This document shows positions 60,364 through 64,000 of a DNA stretch of 64,000 nt, piece after piece. The position numbers and the translations under genes were made by a program. How positions within the stretch are numbered: position 1 is the first letter of the stretch; every line of letters starts with the position of its first letter. The DNA is taken from the NCBI RefSeq assembly GCF_007474605.1, contig NZ_VHKL01000001.1:434001-498000 (forward strand), given 5' to 3'. The DNA comes from Rhodoligotrophos appendicifer (GTDB lineage Bacteria; Pseudomonadota; Alphaproteobacteria; Rhizobiales; Im1). Below the pieces are notes generated by a model, which did not search any database, had not been told where the DNA came from, and was given only the letters and a program-made list of their open reading frames with translations.

Positions 60364-60867
60364 TCACCTTACGAGCGCGAGATCCATTGTTGCCGCGCCA
60401 ACGGCCGCATTGAAGCCGCCGACCTGCTCTTGCATCGCGAGGGGGAGAAGGCTGACCGACTGGTCTCCCTCCCGCATGAAGATGTTGGCTCCTGAGCCGA
60501 CACCGATCGTAGCCTCAACGGTGAAGCCTCTATAGCTCCCCGACAGCGCGCCCCGCGAGATACGGTTTCGATGGGCCATCACGGTCCAGGAGATCGACGT
60601 GTCGCCGATCACGCCGACCTCGATGCCGTATTTTCGAAGCATCCCATCATAGGTCTGGCGACGCCCTCGGCCGTCGGGAACGTAAACGCAGCGAATTTGA
60701 CGGGAGGAGCCAAAATGCAAAGCGACGTCGGGTCCCATCACTTTGCAGTTCAGGAGACCTACCGCTTTCGCTGCCGGCGCCGACTGTGCAACCGGCATGT
60801 TCGCGACCGAGACAAACGACAACACTGTGCAAAGCGGCAAAGCCACCTTCCAAAAAACGCCCATCAC
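60364..60867 (-). CDS. DUF992 family exported protein
   Basis: A 167-residue protein with a signal peptide (residues 1-29, VANMPVAQSA) and a DUF992 domain: VGLLNCKVMGPDVALHFGSS, IRCVYVPDGRGRRQTYDGML and GIEVGVIGDTSISWTVMAH. Common in rhizobia, function unknown, probably periplasmic. Convergent with pyrE and 14 bp after pckA on its own strand. Confidence 0.85.
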   Translation of the reverse strand: MMGVFWKVALPLCTVLSFVSVANMPVAQSAPAAKAVGLLNCKVMGPDVALHFGSSRQIRCVYVPDGRGRRQTYDGMLRKYGIEVGVIGDTSISWTVMAHRNRISRGALSGSYRGFTVEATIGVGSGANIFMREGDQSVSLLPLAMQEQVGGFNAAVGAATMDLALVR

Positions 60868-60881
60868 CTCTTCCCCTCGCG

Positions 60882-62495
60882 TTACTCGGCTGCCTCCTTC
60901 AACACCGGTGCGGCCGCACGGACCTCCGGATCAACATGCGCCTCGAATCGCTCGAAGTTCCGATTGAACATTTCTACGAGACGTCTGGCTTGCGCATCAT
61001 AGGCTTTTTTGTCCGGCCACGTGTCGCGAGGAGAAAGGAGGCTCCCATCGACGCCCGGTACGGAAATCGGCACCTCGAAACCGAAATTCGGATCAACCCG
61101 AAACTCTGCATTTTCCAGGCTCCCGTCAAGAGCTGCGTTTAGCAGCGCCCGAGTGGCCGCGATTGGCATCCGCTTGCCCACGCCGTACTTGCCTCCGGTC
61201 CAGCCGGTATTGACGAGCCAGCATGAGGCACCATGCTGTGCAATGAGATCTCGGAGAAGGTTACCATACTCGCTGGGGTGACGCGGCATGAAGGGCGCAC
61301 CAAAACAGGCGGAGAAAGTCGCCTCTGGCTCAGTCACACCCTTTTCCGTTCCGGCGACTTTCGCGGTGTAGCCGGAAAGGAAATGGTACATCGCCTGGCT
61401 GGGTGATAGCCGCGCGATCGGCGGCATGACGCCGAACGCATCGGCGGTCAGCATGATCACGTTGCGCGGATGTGGCGCAAGGCCGGTTTCGCTCGCATTG
61501 GGAATCGCATGCAGAGGATAGGCGGAACGGGTATTTTCGGTCTTCGAGCCATCCGTGAGATCGAGCTCCCGCGTAACGGGGTCCATGCCGACATTCTCGA
61601 GCACGGTTCCCCACTGCCGGGTCGTCGCATAGATTTCAGGCTCGGCCGTCGCCGACAGATTGATCACCTTGGCATAGCAGCCACCCTCGAAATTGAAGAG
61701 GCCGGACTCAGACCAGCCATGCTCGTCGTCCCCCACGAGAGTCCTGCTGCTATCGGCTGACAGCGTCGTTTTCCCGGTGCCCGATAACCCGAAGAAGATC
61801 GCTGCATCACCATCGGGCCCGACATTGGCCGAACAATGCATGGGCATGACGCCCGCGGCCGGCAGAAGGTAATTCAGGGCCGTGAAAACGGACTTTTTCA
61901 TCTCCCCGGCATAGGAGGTGCCGCCGATAAGCACGAGGCCGCGCTTGAAATCGACAGCGATCACCGTCTCGGAGCGTACCCCATGCCGCTCGGGATCGGC
62001 ACGAAAGCTTGGCAGGTCGATGATCGTCAGTTTTGGCTGAAACGTTGCGAGGTCGGAGGCCGGCGGCACGATGAGCAAATGCTGGATGAACAAGGCATGC
62101 CAAGCACACTCGCAGAACAGACGCGTCGGCAGGCGGTGGGCAGGATCCGCACCTCCGTAGAGGTCCTGCGCAAAGAGCTCCTTGCCCTCGGCATGCGCCA
62201 GGAAATCCTTGTACAGTTGATTGAAATGCTGCGGGGAAAGCGGCTTGTTGTTTTCCCACCAGATATTGTCCTCGGTGGTCTCGTCGCGGACGACGAATTT
62301 GTCTTTCGGAGACCGTCCCGTATGCTGACCCGTTGAGACGACGAACGCGCCTCCTTGGGCGATCAAGCCTTCCCCACGTCGGGATGCGGTTTCGTAGAGC
62401 TCCGCCGCCGTCTGGTTCCAATGCACCTTTGCGAGAGCCCGGAAACCGGTCGCCTCCGCCCCCAAGGCATGATTATACCGCCCGCATTGTTTCAC
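60882..62495 (-). CDS. pckA: Phosphoenolpyruvate carboxykinase (ATP)
   Basis: A 537-residue ATP-type [20 protein letters not shown] is the kinase-1a loop; [27 protein letters not shown], and the adenine/PEP blocks [17 protein letters not shown] and [14 protein letters not shown] are conserved. It converts oxaloacetate to PEP in gluconeogenesis, needed when growing on the acids handled by the rest of this window. Upstream 240 bp has no other gene and should hold its promoter; none was clear. Confidence 0.97.
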   Translation of the reverse strand: MKQCGRYNHALGAEATGFRALAKVHWNQTAAELYETASRRGEGLIAQGGAFVVSTGQHTGRSPKDKFVVRDETTEDNIWWENNKPLSPQHFNQLYKDFLAHAEGKELFAQDLYGGADPAHRLPTRLFCECAWHALFIQHLLIVPPASDLATFQPKLTIIDLPSFRADPERHGVRSETVIAVDFKRGLVLIGGTSYAGEMKKSVFTALNYLLPAAGVMPMHCSANVGPDGDAAIFFGLSGTGKTTLSADSSRTLVGDDEHGWSESGLFNFEGGCYAKVINLSATAEPEIYATTRQWGTVLENVGMDPVTRELDLTDGSKTENTRSAYPLHAIPNASETGLAPHPRNVIMLTADAFGVMPPIARLSPSQAMYHFLSGYTAKVAGTEKGVTEPEATFSACFGAPFMPRHPSEYGNLLRDLIAQHGASCWLVNTGWTGGKYGVGKRMPIAATRALLNAALDGSLENAEFRVDPNFGFEVPISVPGVDGSLLSPRDTWPDKKAYDAQARRLVEMFNRNFERFEAHVDPEVRAAAPVLKEAAE

Positions 62496-62734
62496 AAGTC
62501 TCTCCTGGCCGTTCCGTGCCGATTCTCGGCAATATCATCGATAGTGCTAAGGGCTTTTGCCATTGCTTAAAACAAGGTCCTCATGCGATGCGGCAGACAG
62601 CCACAGCGCATCCAGATGGATTAGAAACCGAGATTTAGGCCGCGCTGCGGCGACGGTTTCCAGGACACTATGCGACTTTAGGCAAATATACCAAATTCGA
62701 CAATGGCCGAAGCGGCTCCACCCGTGCGCGATAT

Positions 62735-63130
62735 TCACTCGGGTACCCGGAGCCCTGCATCGACGGGGACCCGATAGGCTTCCGCCAGCTTATTGGTCAT
62801 GTTGGCAATGCCGACGATCGCAAACAGCTCATTCATCATCTCTTCGGTGGCACCTTTTTTCCGCGCTGCGGCGCCATGGCTCGCCATGCAGTACTCACAG
62901 CTGTTGGTCACGGAAACGGCCACGTAGATCAACTCTTTGACCAGCGGGTCCAAGTGCCCTCCCGGTCCCATGATGTCCTTGATGGACGACCAGACATGCG
63001 AGAGCATGCGCGGCTCATTGGCCAGGTATTTCCAGAAATTGTTGACGTCCGGAACGTTCCTCGAATTTTTGATATCATCAAAGATGGCTCGAACCTCGGC
63101 AGTCGCGTCCGCATACTCGATAGGCTGCAT
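62735..63130 (-). CDS. Carboxymuconolactone decarboxylase/AhpD-like protein
   Basis: A 131-residue AhpD-like protein. The active site is [17 protein letters not shown] (CxxC with the following His), different from the cysteine-less PcaC at 24171. Such proteins act as thiol peroxidase-like alkylhydroperoxidases or reductase adaptors. Monocistronic, divergent from ndk. Confidence 0.87.
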   Translation of the reverse strand: MQPIEYADATAEVRAIFDDIKNSRNVPDVNNFWKYLANEPRMLSHVWSSIKDIMGPGGHLDPLVKELIYVAVSVTNSCEYCMASHGAAARKKGATEEMMNELFAIVGIANMTNKLAEAYRVPVDAGLRVPE

Positions 63131-63243
63131 TCTCTCGCTCCATGCTGCAGAGACCGCCCTTGTGCTTGATGCAGGAGAGGTCCGCCGCTATAACCCCGCG
63201 CGACTTTAGGATCTCAAAACTCGCATTCCAAGGGGACGAACGT

Positions 63244-63666
63244 ATGGCGCTGGAGCGCACCTTTTCGATTATCAAGCCGGATGCTACGGCACGTAATCTC
63301 ACCGGCAAGGTCATTGCCAAGCTTGAAGACGCGGGGCTGCGTGTCGTTGCGCAAAAACGCGTGAAGTGGAGCAAGGCAGACGCGGAAAAATTCTACGCCG
63401 TCCACAGCGCCCGTCCATTCTACAATGATCTCGTCGCTTTCATGACGTCGGGCCCGATTGTTCTCCAGGTGCTCGAGGGCGAAAATGCTATCGCCAAGAA
63501 CCGTGAGGTCATGGGCGCGACGGATCCGGCAAAGGCCGATTCCGGGACGATCCGGAAGGAGTTCGCCGAGAACATCGAGCGGAACTCTGTCCATGGTTCC
63601 GATAGCGCCGAGAATGCCGCAGCGGAAATCGCCCTGTGCTTTCGACTGGAAGAAATCGTGGGCTGA
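63244..63666 (+). CDS. ndk: Nucleoside diphosphate kinase
   Basis: A 140-residue NDK. The phospho-His is H117 in [31 protein letters not shown] and [18 protein letters not shown] are invariant family blocks. It equalises NTP pools. ATG 63244 follows GGGGACGAACGT. Followed by a strong bidirectional terminator. Confidence 0.97.
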   Translation: MALERTFSIIKPDATARNLTGKVIAKLEDAGLRVVAQKRVKWSKADAEKFYAVHSARPFYNDLVAFMTSGPIVLQVLEGENAIAKNREVMGATDPAKADSGTIRKEFAENIERNSVHGSDSAENAAAEIALCFRLEEIVG

Positions 63667-63682
63667 CACCCCGAAATGAATG

Positions 63683-63708
63683 AAAAGCCGCCTGAGGGCG
63701 GCTTTTTT
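63683..63708. terminator. Bidirectional intrinsic terminator
   Basis: GCCGCC-TGAG-GGCGGC stem-loop (63687-63702) with a T-run on the right and an A-run on the left. It ends ndk on the plus strand and the GcvT-like gene on the minus strand. Confidence 0.92.
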
Positions 63709-63735
63709 ATTTGTGTCAAAACACTCGATGGCCAC

Positions 63736-64000
63736 TTAGGCCCGCAACCGATCGTTGCCCGGATCATACACGGGAGCGGATTCGAGAAAGGCTTTGCGGC
63801 GGCTGCCGAGGATCTCGACTTCGAAGGCGTCCCGTGAGCCGACAAGCTCAGGCTTCACATAACCGAAGGCGAGGCTCTTCTCGGTCGCGTATCCATAGCC
63901 GCCGGACGTGGTGACGCCGACAAGCCGGCCATCGGCAAAGATGGGTTCATTGCCCAAAACTTCGGCGTCGCCATCTTCAAGAGAAAAATAGACGAGCGAG
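63736..64000 (-). CDS. GcvT-domain protein (dimethylglycine/sarcosine dehydrogenase-like), C-terminal part
   Basis: The frame runs off the right edge; 88 C-terminal residues are visible. EVLGNEPIFADGRLVGVTTSGGYGYATEKSLAFGYV matches the GCV_T C-terminal barrel of aminomethyltransferase, and the ending RRKAFLESAPVYDPGNDRLRA is typical of large FAD-dependent dimethylglycine/sarcosine dehydrogenases. The N-terminal FAD domain, if present, is outside the window. Confidence 0.85.
   Translation of the reverse strand, partial: SLVYFSLEDGDAEVLGNEPIFADGRLVGVTTSGGYGYATEKSLAFGYVKPELVGSRDAFEVEILGSRRKAFLESAPVYDPGNDRLRA

Overview
The window looks like chromosomal DNA of an alphaproteobacterium, most likely of the order Hyphomicrobiales. 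This is inferred from the high G+C coding sequence, DUF1491 and DUF992 proteins, a cobalamin-riboswitch-controlled CbtBA cobalt uptake unit, an ATP-dependent PEP carboxykinase, and many Liv-type and TRAP uptake systems tied to CoA-dependent catabolism. No insertion sequence, phage gene, CRISPR array or rRNA was seen. The one RNA gene is a tRNA-Arg(CCG); the one riboswitch is of the cobalamin class.

Layout. 1-5085: end of a branched-chain-type ABC operon (binding protein, two permeases, two ATPases) closed by an amidase. 5326-6290: translationally coupled msrB-msrA. 6313-14356: a MarR gene divergent from a seven-gene operon of binding protein, acyl-CoA synthetase, thiolase-like protein and a second LivHMGF set. 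14411-15976: ureohydrolase plus DUF1989 protein. 16145-16649: CsbD stress protein and a small secreted Cys-rich protein. 16720-24554: 3-oxoadipate (beta-ketoadipate) genes pcaD, catI, catJ and pcaF, continuing into a plant-like SABATH methyltransferase and a RidA protein; a TetR/SDR divergent pair and pcaC-ybaK follow. 24573-27159: a 49-residue membrane peptide and a soluble FtsK. 27307-33130: operon hyuA-hyuB-uronate dehydrogenase-FAD oxidoreductase. 33362-38790: stress ferritin-like protein, DHFR-like protein, SLC13 permease, a degenerate histidine phosphatase, and riboswitch-cbtB-cbtA-hypothetical.

38866-55468 is the most unusual part. A TRAP transporter operon that also carries an acyl-CoA synthetase, a small unknown protein and a CoA-type Nudix hydrolase is divergent from a TetR gene. 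Just beyond lies a second operon: acyl-CoA synthetase, cysteine-less thiolase-like protein, DUF35 protein and a PRISE-like ene-reductase. The same 16-bp operator (GAACGA-N4-TCGTTC) occurs in both divergent intergenic regions, so one TetR protein probably controls uptake, CoA activation and a retro-aldol type cleavage of one unidentified carboxylic acid. A MarR-LLM monooxygenase unit and two SDR genes, separated by another inverted repeat, extend the catabolic block.

55647-64000 is core genome: tRNA-Arg, a small envelope/DUF operon, polA (with a degenerate proofreading site), pyrE, DUF992, pckA, an AhpD-like protein, ndk with a bidirectional terminator, and the end of a GcvT-like gene running off the right edge.

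All identifications rest on motif and family recognition by eye. Start codons were chosen from Shine-Dalgarno position, overlap with the upstream gene and family length.
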